A stretch of 64,000 bases of DNA, taken from Datisca glomerata (lineage: Eukaryota > Streptophyta > Magnoliopsida > Cucurbitales > Datiscaceae). Below the pieces are notes generated by a model. The model was not told the DNA's origin. It saw only the letters and a program-made list of their open reading frames with translations, and did no database searches. Position numbers and translations under genes: made by a program. How positions within the stretch are numbered: the stretch's first letter is position 1; every line of letters begins with the position of its first letter. This document shows positions 33,643 to 45,370 of the stretch, piece by piece. The stretch covers positions 1,054,001-1,118,000 of the forward strand of contig QANY01002371.1 of assembly GCA_003255025.1 (NCBI GenBank), in the 5' to 3' direction.

Positions 33643-34548
33643 CATGTCAATACATACCTGGAGCTCATGAGGATGGATTTACAAGAATACAATCCTAATA
33701 TGAGAATCAATGTTGGTGATTTGATTCTGTAAGTAAGTAAGATTTGTTTTTGAACTTAATGAACTGTACACAATAGTTTACACGAGTCCTTCACGGGCCT
33801 CGTGTAGATTTCGTGTAGACTACACAAGGCCTTCACGGACCTCGTGTAGACTTCTTATATTCTACACGAGGCCTTCACGAGCCTCGTGTAGACTTCGTGT
33901 AGTCTTCATGACCATTTTTATTGACGTTGAGAATCTAAGTTTTTTTCTCGTGACATTACAGGGGAACCTGTCTGGCTTAATGATAGAGTTTGAGCAAGAT
34001 CTCACAGGCTGGGATGTTGACGTTGATGATCAACTCTAGTACCTGGTCCTCGGCTTATAGATGAATTTTGAAAGGAGCTGGGAACAGTCAAATATATCTT
34101 TCCAATGAATGTGAACCGCAGTCATTGGATTGCGGTTGAGCATGATTTGATTGGCCATCGTATTCATGTTTATAACATCATGAACACACCATATCAACGC
34201 TACTTGTATATTGAAATAATGAAACCCTTCATGAAGATTGTCCCTCAGCTAGCTCAAATGATGAATATTTATGAGAGAAGATAGGAGGTTAAACCCAAAG
34301 ATGAGTCAAAATAAGAGATCATAAAGTGTCCAAAACAAGACAATGGGTAAGTGAAATATACATTTTTTGAAAGTCCATTAAAAATGTCATACATATTATT
34401 TAATTGTATTTTTACATTTCATATGTTTTGCAGGTTCGATTGTGGGGTATTTACCCTTAAAGTTTGTCGAAGCCCTCGCATATGGGTAGAACCTCCAAGA
34501 AATAACTCAACAACAAATGCCATAATATCGAAGATGAATTATAATTGA
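33643..34548 (+). pseudogene. Ulp1-like cysteine peptidase (C48) exons, copy 1
   Basis: Three exons can be traced: 33,643-33,733 (YLELMRMDLQEYNPNM), 33,962-34,346 and 34,434-34,548, with GT donors and AG acceptors at each junction. The second has the catalytic His in NRSHWIAVEHDL (codon 34,123-34,125). The expected catalytic Asp is Asn (VYNIM, codon 34,174-34,176). The third has the catalytic Cys in FDCGVF (34,441-34,443). C48 peptidases release SUMO-like modifiers from proteins. With Asp replaced and stops in the second exon (for example at 34,057-34,059 and 34,281-34,283), activity is not expected. A repeat array occupies the first intron. Confidence 0.75.
33770..33915. repeat. Palindromic repeat array, copy 1 Ulp1 intron
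   Basis: About three units of a local variant (CTACACGAGGCCTTCACGGG, CCTCGTGTAGACTTCGTGTAG broken here) lie between the first two Ulp1 exons. In copy 2 a shorter run of the same variant is at 60,045-60,130. Confidence 0.85.
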
Positions 34549-34659
34549 GTTATTTGCACGCGGCAATGTTGTACCGAAATAATATGGATATATTTTACAG
34601 ATTTTTATTTTATTAAATTGTGAATTATGGATTATGAGTTTTTTTTGTTACTATATGTT

Positions 34660-35095
34660 TAGTGCAGGCTTCATGTAGCCTACATGATGATTTTACGGTA
34701 ATTTTGTAGTCATCGTGTAAACTACACGAGAACTTCACGGGAATCATGTACTCTTCATGTAGCCTAACACAATGACTTCATGGGCATCATGTAGATACAC
34801 GAGAACTTAACGAAAATCATGTATGATTCATGCAGGTTACACGAGAACTTCATGGGAATCATGTAGGATTCATGCAAGCTACACGATGACATCACAGGCA
34901 TCGTGTAGACTACATAAGAACCTCACGGGAATTGTGTAGGATTCATGTATGCTACACGATGACTTCACGAGCATCGTGTAGTCATCATGTAGACTACACA
35001 AGAACTTCACGAGAATCATGTAAAATTCATGTAGGCTATATGATAATTTCACAAGCATCGTGTAGGCTTCATGTAGGATTCAAGCAGACTAACTA
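34660..35095. repeat. Palindromic repeat array between the two genes, copy 1
   Basis: About ten units of a third local variant (CTACACGATGACTTCAC, GGCATCGTGTAG, alternating with GAGAACTTCACGGGAAT) fill the gap between the 3' end of the Ulp1 gene and the 3' end of the convergent transposase gene. Counterpart: 60,985-61,400. Confidence 0.9.
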
Positions 35096-35159
35096 AACTT
35101 TATGACATTACTAAATAACAAAAACAGGTATATTTCTATGTTAATATTTACTTTAAGTC

Positions 35160-37580
35160 TACAAATGTCATTATTAATATTTAAGTGGCTTGGTCATCCT
35201 GTTGAGATAGATGAATTAGATTTCTGCACGTTTGTCGATTGTGGCCAATTTTCCCACAACGTTTGCACTTCCTTTTATTATTTCATCAACTCTAGATGGA
35301 ATTCTCTCTATCCTTGGTCTTCCACTTTGCCGCCTAATTATAGGTGGCAATACCACTTTTTCATGAACTTCAAGGCTGATGATCCAATTTGCTTGATCCT
35401 CGAGAGGATGTATTATTTATGTATACGCATCAATTAGAGTCTCATATTTATAGAACCTCGAATACATACTGTATGCAAAAATATTGCACTGCCGACATGC
35501 AGCCAACGCATGTATGCATGGAATTTGATCAAGACCAAATTCTCTGCACGTACAAGTCTTAAGATGCAAGTTTAACACTACTTCCCTACCTCTACCAACA
35601 AAATGAAACTTGTGGATGTCAGAAGGAAATAATAATAGTGTACGTGATGCAAGAAGCTTCTTATTAAGCTCAGTCTCAACCCAATCTGTCATCTGCGAGG
35701 TGATTTGACAGGCAGCCGTCCGTCGTACATAGAACTACCGTTGTAACATGTCACAAATATGTTCTATAAGGCATGTAATGGGAAGCTTTCTAACATCCTT
35801 CAAAATCCCATCTAAACATTCTGTGATGTTTGTAGTCATTATATTGTATCGTCTTCCATCAAAACGGGAACGTGCCCACCTCTTAACTCCACCAACTGAA
35901 ACATATTGTGAGAGGATCAAATTTTGATCATTTGTAAAATGAATCATCAGATGAAAAAATTTTGATTAACGACATACCTTTGCTTCTTTAAAAAATAATG
36001 CAACCGCATCTTTTTTTTTTTATAAATTGATTTTATATTTTGACCCATATGAAAGATGCAAGCTTCATGAAGCGCATTGGGGAAAGACAACCTATACAAC
36101 ATTTAGTATACTTGTATGCCTGTCGAATATAAACACTAAGTCTTCGGATCACCGATTACATCGTGAAATTTACGGAAGAACTATTCCCATGAATCCTTAT
36201 TTTCTGAATCTGCAATTCCAAATGCAATGGGATATACTTGGTTGTTCCCATCCTTTGCTATTGCAATAAACAATACCCCTTTGTATTAGGATTTTAAGGC
36301 GGTTGTGTCAACAACAATTACATGTTGTATACAGCTGAAAAATCCACGAACAGAGGGTCCAAGAGCCATGAAAAAAAATTTAAAATGATCCCGCTCATTG
36401 GTCTCTATGTGTGTTGTTGTCCCTAGAAAATATTTAATATTTTTTATAAAAATCGGCAGAGTACATAGTGTACAGGATGCGTACACGAGATTCGTGTAAC
36501 ATAGTGTAGACTACATGATGACTACACGATGTCTGTGTAATCATCATGTAGACTACATGATAACTACACGAGGTCCGTCTAACAATCATGTAAACTACAC
36601 GATGATTACATGAGGTCCGTGTAACCATTGTGTAGACTACTTGATGACTACATATGGTCTGTGCAACCATTATGTAGACTACACGATGGCTACACGAGGC
36701 TCGTGTAGACATTATGATGGAAAAATATAAAAATAAGTACCTGAATATTTTTATTCTAACATGTGACAATATGCTGGGGTATCCTATAGTTGTCTTCAGG
36801 AGACCCTCAATCTAATTCCAATGCATATTCCCTATTTCTCCATGACTTATAGTAACCTATGTTGACATCAAAATCTAGCCGAACATCTTCAATTATGTAT
36901 TTTGGCCTATATATACGTCTAGCACCTGTGTATTTGGACTGTATGGAATGACCAATCAATAAATATGTAGCCTGATGGTGTTCATGTCCAAATACTTCAA
37001 ATGTGCATGTATGTGTATTGATGAACTTTGCAACTTTAAAGTATGAACAATTTTTCAATTTCATGTCCCGTAACCTCCATTGGCATATTTTATCAACACA
37101 TACAAGTACCAATATTAACTGTTTTGACTTGAAGATCTGAAACTCAAAATTTCTCCGGATGACCATCATACGAGCAACCTTAAGCAGCTCGGCTTTATCA
37201 TTGTAAAAATCATCCATATTTATTATGTCTGATACAAGCTGATTCAAATCAGACCTTTACTCATTGAACCCGAGACGTTGTTCATTCAAGTCAGGTTGTG
37301 ATGGTAATGGACAAGTGGTCTCGGGCTCAAGACCAGTATTCAAGTCTGGAATCGTTATATATGGTCGTCTCCACTGATGGCTTCATCATGGTCATCTCCA
37401 CGGATTGAATCATCATACGCCCCTGATCAAAATCATTATCATCATCTCCATCAACATCAACATCCTCATCCTCGAAAACATTATAATCGTCATGACGAAA
37501 AACATTATCATCATGATAGTTCCTTTCAAAAGGATCAAAACTCTCAACGTGAAGAATGCTTAGTTGTTGTGACATTTATG
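35160..37580 (-). pseudogene. Mutator-like transposase (MuDR/MURA type), copy 1
   Basis: Read leftward: an N-terminal Asp-rich segment (37,327-37,575); the MuDR DNA-binding-type domain at 36,807-37,247, with KVARMMVIRRNFEF and CVDKICQWRLR; the start of the DDE core near 36,290-36,390 (VIVVDTTALKS); then FGIADSENKDSWE near 36,190; a later core part at 35,735-35,947 (RYNIMTTNITECL); and a SWIM zinc finger with CTCREFGLDQIPCIHALAA at 35,417-35,692. A knuckle-like CGQ..HN segment lies near 35,230-35,260. The enzyme would excise and insert the element. Stops after ALKS and DSWE and several frameshifts inactivate it. One intron (about 36,425-36,760) is filled by repeats. Confidence 0.8.
36465..36715. 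repeat. 42-bp palindromic repeat array, copy 1 transposase intron
   Basis: Five to six units with exact 42-bp period. The period is confirmed by a chance minus-strand frame that repeats every 14 residues (CSHHVVYTMV-like). Blocks are CTACACGATG, ACTACACGAGG, TCCGTGTAAC and CATCGTGTAG types. Counterpart: 62,745-63,110. Confidence 0.95.
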
Positions 37581-38039
37581 TTTCAGGAACCCAACTTTGA
37601 TAAAATCCTGTTTTAGGAACCCGAGGTTTTGTGACAATTTGGTTTGAGGAACCGAGCTTTGAGATGGAAAAAATTTAGGCTTGGTACTTACAAATAGTGG
37701 GCTTCTAAGTGATTATGATCGGTTCTCCTTAACAAAGAACTGTAGATCTCTATCCTTTAAAATTTCAACAAGAGTGCAGGGGACATGGCTTCTACAAAGA
37801 AATTTGATGGACGTGTCATACTTTGAGGGGTCTATTTGGAGTTCTTCATGCAATATACCCAACAGCTTGTGGTAAGTGCAGTCAGTAGATATCTTTAATA
37901 ATTTGGTATCTCTCCACTAAAAGACCATGTTGTACTATTTTTCACCCAATCTTCGTCATAGATTACAAAAATTCAAACTTTAGACTTATCTATATATACA
38001 TCAATGAAGGAAGTCAGTACAAGAAGAATACATAATGAA

Positions 38040-38600
38040 ATGGAATATTACACGATGATTGTGTAGCCATCGTGAGTGTACACGAAGCTTTCACGAGCAT
38101 CGTATAGTGTGCACAAGACCTCGTGTAGTCATCGTGTAGTGTACACTAGACGATGATCGTGTAGACCTCGTGTACTGTAATAAGCCCTACACAATGACTA
38201 CTTGATGATCGTGTAGTGTGATCATTTAGTGTACACGAGTGTACTACACAATGGTTGTGTAGTGTAATCGTTTAATGTACACGAGGACTACACGATGATC
38301 GAGCGGTGCCATCGTGTAGTGTACATGAGGAGTGCACGATCATCATGTGGTCATCATGTACACCACACGATGATACTACATGATGATCGTGTAGTTCTCG
38401 ATTAGTGTAATAGATGTTACACGATGCTCATGAACTACTAAAAAAGTTCCTGATGCACTACACGATGATTGTGTAGCGTACACGAGGTCTACACGGGGCT
38501 CGTGTACCCTGTGTGTAGTCTACATGATGACTACATGATGCTCGTGTAGTACTCGTGTAGACCTCATTTTACACTACACCATCATCTTGTAGTGATCCTG
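38040..38600. repeat. Palindromic repeat array near the right end of copy 1
   Basis: The largest array, with about 13 units of another local variant (GTGTACACGAGG, CTACACGATGATCGTGTAG broken). It lies upstream of the transposase N-terminus, probably in its 5' leader or first intron. The matching place in copy 2 is outside the window. Confidence 0.9.
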
Positions 38601-38999
38601 TACAATAAATGAACTTCAAACAACGTTTCAGAAAGAAGAAAAGAAATAAATATTCTCAATAAACTCATGAAAATGAAAAACTCATGAAAAGAAGGAAAAA
38701 GACAAGTAAATATTTCTAGAAAGAAGAAAACAAAACTTATACCTGCTCCAGAGAGAAGAACTAGTAATCCTTTGCTATTGCTGGAAGAAGAAAGAAGACG
38801 AAGAGGAAAACGAAGAAGATGTCAAAAAATGAAAAATGAAGAAGGAGAAATGTGGTGGGTAGGGAGGTTTTGAATGTTAAGTGAATAAACCATGATATTT
38901 GATTGGATACATTGTAAAAAGAGCAATGGGGAAAAAGTGAAAAAGTGAAAGAAAAGTAGGTCAGGGTCAGGGTAAGCAAAAATTAGTGTAAGAAAATAT

Positions 39000-39209
39000 A
39001 TTAGATCTGGCCAGTTAAAATATTCTCCATTACAAGAAAATGTAAAATTTGTTTCTCTCTTCTCGATACATTTATCTAAATATGTCTGATCGTTGTATGT
39101 TTTTATACTAAATATGATTAAATATTAATTTTTGAAATTATTTTATATTTCGAACACGAAGCGTTCGTGGTTCATTGATTTTCTTCAATTTTTAAAACTC
39201 GATCCAACA
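39000..39209 (+). repeat. Ty1-copia 5' LTR, 3' part (element 1)
   Basis: Sequence from about 39,000 to CCAACA at 39,209 matches the end of the LTR of the neighbouring element (45,150-45,356), including the CGTGGTTCATT block. It directly precedes a primer-binding site. Only the last 200 bases are recognised; the left part is missing or obscured by the junction with the Mutator-like element. Confidence 0.7.
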
Positions 39210-39211
39210 GT

Positions 39212-39223
39212 TGGTATCAGAGC
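39212..39223 (+). other. Primer-binding site for initiator tRNA-Met (element 1)
   Basis: TGGTATCAGAGC is the exact complement of the 3' end of plant initiator tRNA-Met, the standard primer site of Ty1-copia elements, three bases beyond the LTR end. Confidence 0.9.
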
Positions 39224-42200
39224 CTTGGGTTCTTGATTATACATATATAGTGATTAAATGTATTTATGGATGGATATTGGAATAAATTTTTGTATGGTAG
39301 ATTCAAAACATGTTTGAATGTGTTTTATGAATGGATTGGCTTTATTTTAGGTCTTTATTTTCAATTTTAGAATTGATGTACGCTGAAATTGAAGCATAAG
39401 ATTTGATGAAATTTAATTTTTGCAAAAACGTTGTATCTTTAAATTCCATGTAAGTTCGTCGTCGCAAGAAAAGTCACCGTTCATCGCCGCCATCACCGTC
39501 ATTCGCTGCCGCCTCACCATCGTTTGCTGCCCACACGTTGGTACACGCCAGTGCTTGCCCTTGCCGCTCGCTATCGTAGGTTTCCTAATTATGGTTTAGG
39601 AAACCTTGAGATTTTGGAAACTTTTCGGTTTAGGAAACCTTGGGGTTTAAGAAACCTCGGGATTTTGGAAACTTGTGTTTAGGAAACCTTAGGGTTTTGA
39701 AAACCCGTGTGCATAGAGACCATGTTGGGCCTAGAGCCCGCGTGGACCAACCAAACCTATTGAGGTGTTGGACTGAGCAAGGGTTGCTAGGCCCAAATAA
39801 TAAGCAAGGATTTAGAATTGGTAAATTTTGCATTATAGACAAGATTATGAGGGAAGTTTTAAGCAATAGCAGGTTTTCTAGATCTATAGGTAAATAACAA
39901 CTTTCCTAAATAGTTAATCATTTTGGATAAAAATACCTTTCGTCCATATAAAGTAGCAAGCCTATTAATTCAGGTAAATCAACTGACTATGATTGGTATA
40001 CCCTATAATTAAGGAAACAAAAATATGTATTATTATGAAATCATCCTAAATATACTATAAAATCTGAAAAGTGTGAAAAATTCACAAATTAGGCCTCCCC
40101 TAAACTGCATGATTTTAAATCCCTCAACTGCCATAATTAATAGACTACTGATATACTTAAAAATTAATATCTATAATTAATTGATAATAAATAGAAATTA
40201 AACTTTCCATAACAACTTAAATTTTCAAAAATTAAACAATCTGGCCCCTCCCTCAACCGCTCGATAAACTAATCTCAACATCCTCTATTAAATGAAACTA
40301 ATTCAATTTTAAAATCTACCAATGACATTTCAGGAAAAAAAATTAAAAAGTAAAAACCTAAATTACAGTTAAGGTAACTACCCTAACGAGGATAAAAAAT
40401 ATGTCAATCAAACACAATAAAAAACTAAAAAATAAAACAAAATCAAGAAAAACTTTCATAGGTGCAAACCATTTCCGAAAACTCTCCATCCTCCCGAGAC
40501 CTACACTGATTTCGGCAAACCTCGATTGAGAAAAGATGATTTACCTTTACCGTCAATGGAGTTTTTCTCTCATCAACGGAGTTATCTCTTGTCAATGGAG
40601 TTATTCCTCGTCAATGAAGTTACCTTTTGCCGTCAATGGTTCTATATCAGGTGGGCAAATGGAGGTTTGTCGACGTTAATGACGGTCAATCAGTGATGAA
40701 TGTTGATGAAAGTTATCAATCAGTGATGAATGTTGATGAATGGCTTCAGTTCAAAATAAGGATGAAGGTGGAGTATTTCAAATGTTTGATAAACACAATA
40801 ATCAATTCTGGAATGAAAGAGAGTAATTTTTTAAACAAAACTATACTTTCGGAATAGATTATCAATCGATAGTAGGCTTTAATAATCGAAATTTTGGAAT
40901 ATATTAATTAAAATAAAAGATAATGCAATCTTATTAATTATCATGGCCTCACAAAATCAAACATAATAATTTACATGTGAGGGGCAAAATTTCAAAAAAA
41001 AATCATCAAACTGAAAATTGTTGATGTGGCGATTAAAAAACTGCTATTTACCTAAATAGTTGAAAATCCTACAATTCATTAACTCATGTTTCTAAACCTG
41101 TCCGTATGGTGCAATTTCTTTTTAGAATTTGTATTTAATTCAATAATTTTTCAACCCTGGTTAATTGTAATTTATTTTATAAATTGTTTTTAAATTAATC
41201 AATTGATTAATTTACTTGATAATTCATTGATTGAAGTAAAAATTGTTAGAAAACTAAATTTTAAATTTAAATTTAAATTTTGAGAATTGGACTGGACCTT
41301 AGTAAAGAGTTACTAAGAGGTGAGACTTTCAGATGGAGAATGAGACAATTACAAACGTCATGAATAATAATATTTAAATTATTATAATTTATTTATTATT
41401 CTTTTATGGGTTGTAATTAGAAATGAGGCATAGATATGTTAATTTTAAATGTATGATTTATTATTAATCTCGTATCATCATATAACATGCTATATAGAAA
41501 AATAAGGATATGCCAATATCAAAATGTCATGTGACGTGTACATGCATCATTGTAGTTTAAATTTATAATGGGTTATAATTTAAATACAATATGAATTTTA
41601 TAAAAGTTATAATTTTTAAATTATGATTTATATTTTATAAAAGTTTATAATTTCCAAAACTTGTTTTTTCAAATTTATAAAGAGTTATGTTTTTTGAAAA
41701 AGCAAAGAAAATTTCATTTTTCTAAAAATTAAGCGGGAGGGTCGTTTGCGTTGAAACGTTACCAAGGTTCCCAACGCAAACTTAGTCGTGGCACGAGCAA
41801 CGGTTTAGAGCCGTCCTAGCAGTCCTCTCTTCAGTGACAGAAACTTGAGAATCTTGTCTCTTTGAGTCATTGAGTTGCTTGAGAAGCTAAAGCTTGTAAA
41901 AGAAGTGGTTAGGCAGGACCATTCGTAGACGGCCTGTTAATTCATAACAACCTTTAAAGTCGATACATTGGTTAAACACTTAAACTGAATCACATTGGAA
42001 TATCTCATAGAAGCTAGTCAATAGGGCCAAGGTGACCAAAACTATTGGTGATTGGTTAAGCTAGATGTAGTGACATCTTGAGAAGCGTTAACCAAATGAG
42101 AAGAGTCTCGATGCGATAGGTTGTAGCTTGGGAGTTGTTGGTAGATCAGACAGGCTATTGTTGTAAATCATAACATCATAAAAGAAATATTTTTTATTAG

Positions 42201-42379
42201 TTTTTTTAATATTTAAGTATTTGCATCGTACATCATACTTTCCTAAATGATAAAGTAATTATTTACACCGCTTTATTTATTCTTTTCAGTAATCATCTCA
42301 TTATCCCCACTCTTAACTATCTTAAATGTGAACAAACTTAATGGTGAAAATTATGTGGATTGAAAACGTAATGTTGATA
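39224..42379 (+). other. Untranslated leader of copia element 1 with an insertion
   Basis: No gene is seen. Repeated phrases (TTTAGGAAACCTTGGGG, TTTTGGAAAC) occur at 39,590-39,700, as in element 2. From about 39,800 to 41,125 copy 1 has roughly 1.3 kb absent from element 2, so this is an insertion of unknown type. It includes a short tandem repeat (GTCAATGGAGTTATT type) at 40,548-40,640 and a 33-base duplication at 40,694-40,742. The rest, 41,125-42,379, aligns with 45,985-47,210 of element 2. Confidence 0.5.
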
Positions 42380-43000
42380 TCGTATTGACGGTAGAAAAGT
42401 AGAAGTTCGTGCTCATCACCCCTTGACTCCTTGAGCCTATTGCTAAATAGACTCAAGATGGAAAAAGATGCTTATGTTTCTTGGCTGAGTTCTGATGAGA
42501 TTGTCAGGTGTTACATCTTGGCATCTGTTAGTAATGTGTTGCAACAACAACATCAGAACATGGAAACCGCCCCTGATATGATATTGCACATCACTTAAAT
42601 GTTCAGGGATTAAGGTCGTCAAGCTAAACAGGCTGTTGTGCGAAACTTCGTGAGTTGCTAAATGAAACCTGATACTTCTTTTAGAGAACACATGATATTG
42701 ATTATAAGTTATCTGAATGAGATGTATATCATGGGTGCTCAGATAGATGGCGAGACTGAAGTTGATATGATCCTAGAGACCCTACCAGACACTTTTGAGA
42801 ACTTTAAACTTAATTATTCGATGAATAAATTATACTATACTTCGGAGCTTATAAAAGAGTTACAAGCTGCCGAGACACTATATATAAAGGGAAAAAGGAA
42901 GAATGGAGAGGAAAACTTTACTGAAAGTAAGCCTTCCACCTCTGGTGCCAAAATGAAACATAAGAGAGGTTTGAAGAAAGCTAAGAAGCAAAACTCTTAA
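42380..43000 (+). pseudogene. Ty1-copia gag (element 1)
   Basis: The frame at 42,662-43,000 has the copia gag (UBN2-type) sequence EVDMILETLPDTFENFKLN and EHMILIISYLNEM. Upstream to about 42,440 the reading DEIVRCYILASVSNVL belongs to the same protein but is interrupted by stops near 42,597 and 42,660. Gag forms the particle. The protein ends in a Lys-rich tail and lacks a zinc knuckle, because sequence between here and the integrase is deleted compared with element 2. Confidence 0.75.
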
Positions 43001-43019
43001 ATTGTCATTTGAGAACAAT

Positions 43020-44010
43020 TATTTTATTTTATGAGACCAGTTTTGGGAAAAACCTTATTTCAGTAGCTAGTTTAATTGAGCAAGGATTCACTTTGAATTT
43101 TATTGATAAAATATTAGTATTTTTAGAAATGATTGCTTAATTACTATTGCCCGGTTGATAAATAACTTTTTCGATGTAAAACTAAAAGTTTCAATGATAT
43201 ATGACACTAAAGTAAATACTGATTTATAAAAGGATTGTAAAATGTTGAAGTCTGACTCAATCGAACTAACATACTTGTGGCACTTGCGTCTTGGTCATAT
43301 TAGCCTAGACATGATTAAAAGACTTGCAAATGATGGTTCATTACAAACTTTAAGTGTGTGATCACAACCCACATGCGAATCCTGTATAGAATACAAAATG
43401 ACCAAGAGACATTTTTCAACAAAGGGTGAAAGAGCCACTTAATGCCTCGAACTCGTACATAGTGATGTTTTTGGGCCATTGAATGTCCAAGCAAGAGAAA
43501 GTTATGAGTATTTTGTAACCTTCATAGATGACTACTCATGTATTGGACATGTTTATCTAATGATTCAAAAGTCTGAGACCTTTGAAAAGTTCAAAGAGTA
43601 GAATGCTATGATTAAGAAGCAATTAAAGAAACGAATCAAAACACTACGATCCGATCGTGGTGGAGAGTACTTCCTATGAAAGTTCAAAGACTTTCTTAAG
43701 GAAGAAATTATTCTTTCTCAGCTTACAACACTTGGTTCTCTAGAATGGAATGGTATGCCAGAGAGAACGAATCAAACTCTGATGGATATAGTTAGATCCA
43801 TGATGAGTTAATCATCACTCCCATATTTTTTCTAGGGATATGCCTTGGAAACAACAACATATATTTTGAATCAAATACCCTAAACGATGGTGCCTAGTCC
43901 GTCATATGAAAGATAAAGTGGATGAAAGCCGTCCATAAGCCACCTTAGGATATGGGGATGCTCGGCACACGTACTAAGATTGAAGACAGGAAAGTTGGCC
44001 AGCCAAACAT
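43020..44010 (+). pseudogene. Ty1-copia integrase region (element 1)
   Basis: The reading has the GAG-pre-integrase motif LWHLRLGHISLDMIKRL (about 43,275-43,325), then core integrase acidic residues in context: LVHSDVFGP, YFVTFIDDYS and, later, PERTNQTLMD near 43,760. Integrase inserts element cDNA. Several stops (in CLE/TK regions and after KFKE) break it. The protease and knuckle present in element 2 are missing before it. Confidence 0.75.
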
Positions 44011-44018
44011 AATTATGC

Positions 44019-44675
44019 ATGCTTGTAGGTTATCCCAAGGGAATGAAGGGATATGTTATTTATAGCCTAACCGACAAGAAAGCATTCGTGAGCATGTATG
44101 TGCATTTTATTGATGATAACTATATAAGAAATGTGAAGCCGAGAAGCACATTCATGTTAGAGGAATTATTGAGTGGCAGGGCACCGACTCCCCAATCAAG
44201 AACAGTTCCTGATTAGACAATGGAAGAACCATAGCAGGAGCTAGAGCCTATGTTGTCTCGATATAGTGGGAGGGTTATGAGACAACCTGACATTTACATC
44301 TCTTATGGAGATGCCTTAACAGCAGTCTTAGATAAGGATCATGATGAACCTATCTCATACTCACATGCCGTGGCTGGTCCTAAAGCAAACTTATGGCAAG
44401 AAGCCATGAATATCGATATACAATCTGTGTACTCGAATGAAGTCTGGAAGCTTGTAGATCCTCTTGAAGGGGTAAAACCTGTAGGGTGTAAATGGATTTA
44501 TAAGAAAAATAGAGATCCGGATGGCAATGTGGAGACATTCAAAGCTATGCTAGTAGCCAAGGGCTTCACCTAAAAGGAAGGTATTGACTACGAGATACCT
44601 TCTCATCGGTGGTCATGCTTAAGTCCATAATGATCCTCCTGTTCATTACTGCTGCCATCGATTATGAAATCTGAT
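44019..44675 (+). pseudogene. Ty1-copia integrase tail and N-terminal RT (element 1), truncated
   Basis: Frame 44,019-44,216 carries LVGYPKGMKGYVIYSL, the usual end of copia integrase. Frame 44,250-44,573 begins the RT domain: LWQEAMNIDIQSVYSNEVW, GVKPVGCKWIYK. Similarity to element 2 stops at about 44,670 (DYEI region), where the RT catalytic part should begin. The remainder of pol and the 3' LTR are absent; the LTR of element 2 follows soon after. Confidence 0.75.
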
Positions 44676-44719
44676 TATTTCTAATTATTGGATAATTTAT
44701 AAATAAATAAAATAAAATA

Positions 44720-45356
44720 ATTAATTGATAGGGATTATTTTTAATTTGTCAATTATGATTGATGAATTTGGACACAATCTTGGCTCTAGGGGAGATGTAA
44801 AAATCAAAGATTACAGTGCAAGAGAGGTAAATTTCAATTTTATCATATAAGGGTATATGGTTAAATTTCATAATTAATATAAAGAGTTGCAAACATAACC
44901 CTAAGATAATTTAAGCTAAGTGTTAGATAGAGTAGAAAAGAGTTTCTCTCCCCCCTTCCTACAGTTGCCACTGAAAAGCAAGAGAAATAAGAGAGAATAG
45001 TTTTTTTCCTCAGTTGTTTAGAGAGCCCACACTCTATTCCTGACAATATCCTTGCGAGACATACTTTTTAATCCTACGAGTGGTTGTTGGTGTGAAGTTC
45101 GATTGAAGTTCTGTAAATCTCAAGAATGAGGAACATGAGACAATTAATTGGATCCTGCTAATTCAGAAATTTTCCATTACACGAAAAGGTAAAAATTATT
45201 TCTATCTCTTCTCGATATGCTTAACTAAATATGTATGATCGTTGTGTGATTTTATATTTAATATGATTAAATATTTTTTTTAAAATTTTTGATATTCCGC
45301 CCATGAACCTTTCGTGGTTCATTAATTTTTTTTAATTTTTAAAACCTGATGCGACT
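44720..45356 (+). repeat. Ty1-copia 5' LTR (element 2)
   Basis: The right part (from about 45,150) matches the LTR end of element 1, and the end is followed by a decayed primer site TGATATAAGAGC (45,359-45,370; two changes from the standard). The left boundary is uncertain. Confidence 0.6.
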
Positions 45357-45370
45357 ATTGATATAAGAGC

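Larger units (their letters stand above)
30000..38995. mobile_element. Mutator-like element with DUF1985-Ulp1 gene (Kaonashi/CUMULE type), copy 1
   Basis: Gene order from left: 5' leader with repeats, rightward DUF1985 exons, coiled-coil/acidic segment, Ulp1 protease exons, then a leftward MuDR-type transposase. The same order recurs at 53.6-64 kb, so the unit is one element. Mutator-like elements carrying Ulp1-like peptidase genes (called Kaonashi in Arabidopsis, CUMULE in melon) are known. Similarity with copy 2 reaches left to about 30,000. The right edge is set by copia LTR sequence at about 39,000. No terminal inverted repeat was seen, so the boundaries are estimates. Stops and frameshifts occur in both genes. 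Confidence 0.75.

Noticed and set aside
33287..33674. Candidate host gene in the 3.3-3.7 kb area (frames at 3287-3535 and 3447-3674)
   Set aside because: The frames overlap on both strands, lack domains and have no consistent start or intron pattern. The intended interval is 3287-3674.
35102..35437. Plus-strand frame with Cys residues (FCTFVDCGQF)
   Set aside because: It is the antisense of the transposase C-terminal knuckle and SWIM-flanking region.
36434..36769. Protein-like frame with a 14-residue repeat (CSHHVVYTM)
   Set aside because: The repeat is the 42-bp intron palindrome read in one phase. It lies in an intron of the transposase and has no counterpart frame in copy 2.
30488..38600. 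CRISPR-like arrays
   Set aside because: Units are palindromic, variable and contiguous, without constant repeats and unique spacers, and the DNA is plant nuclear.
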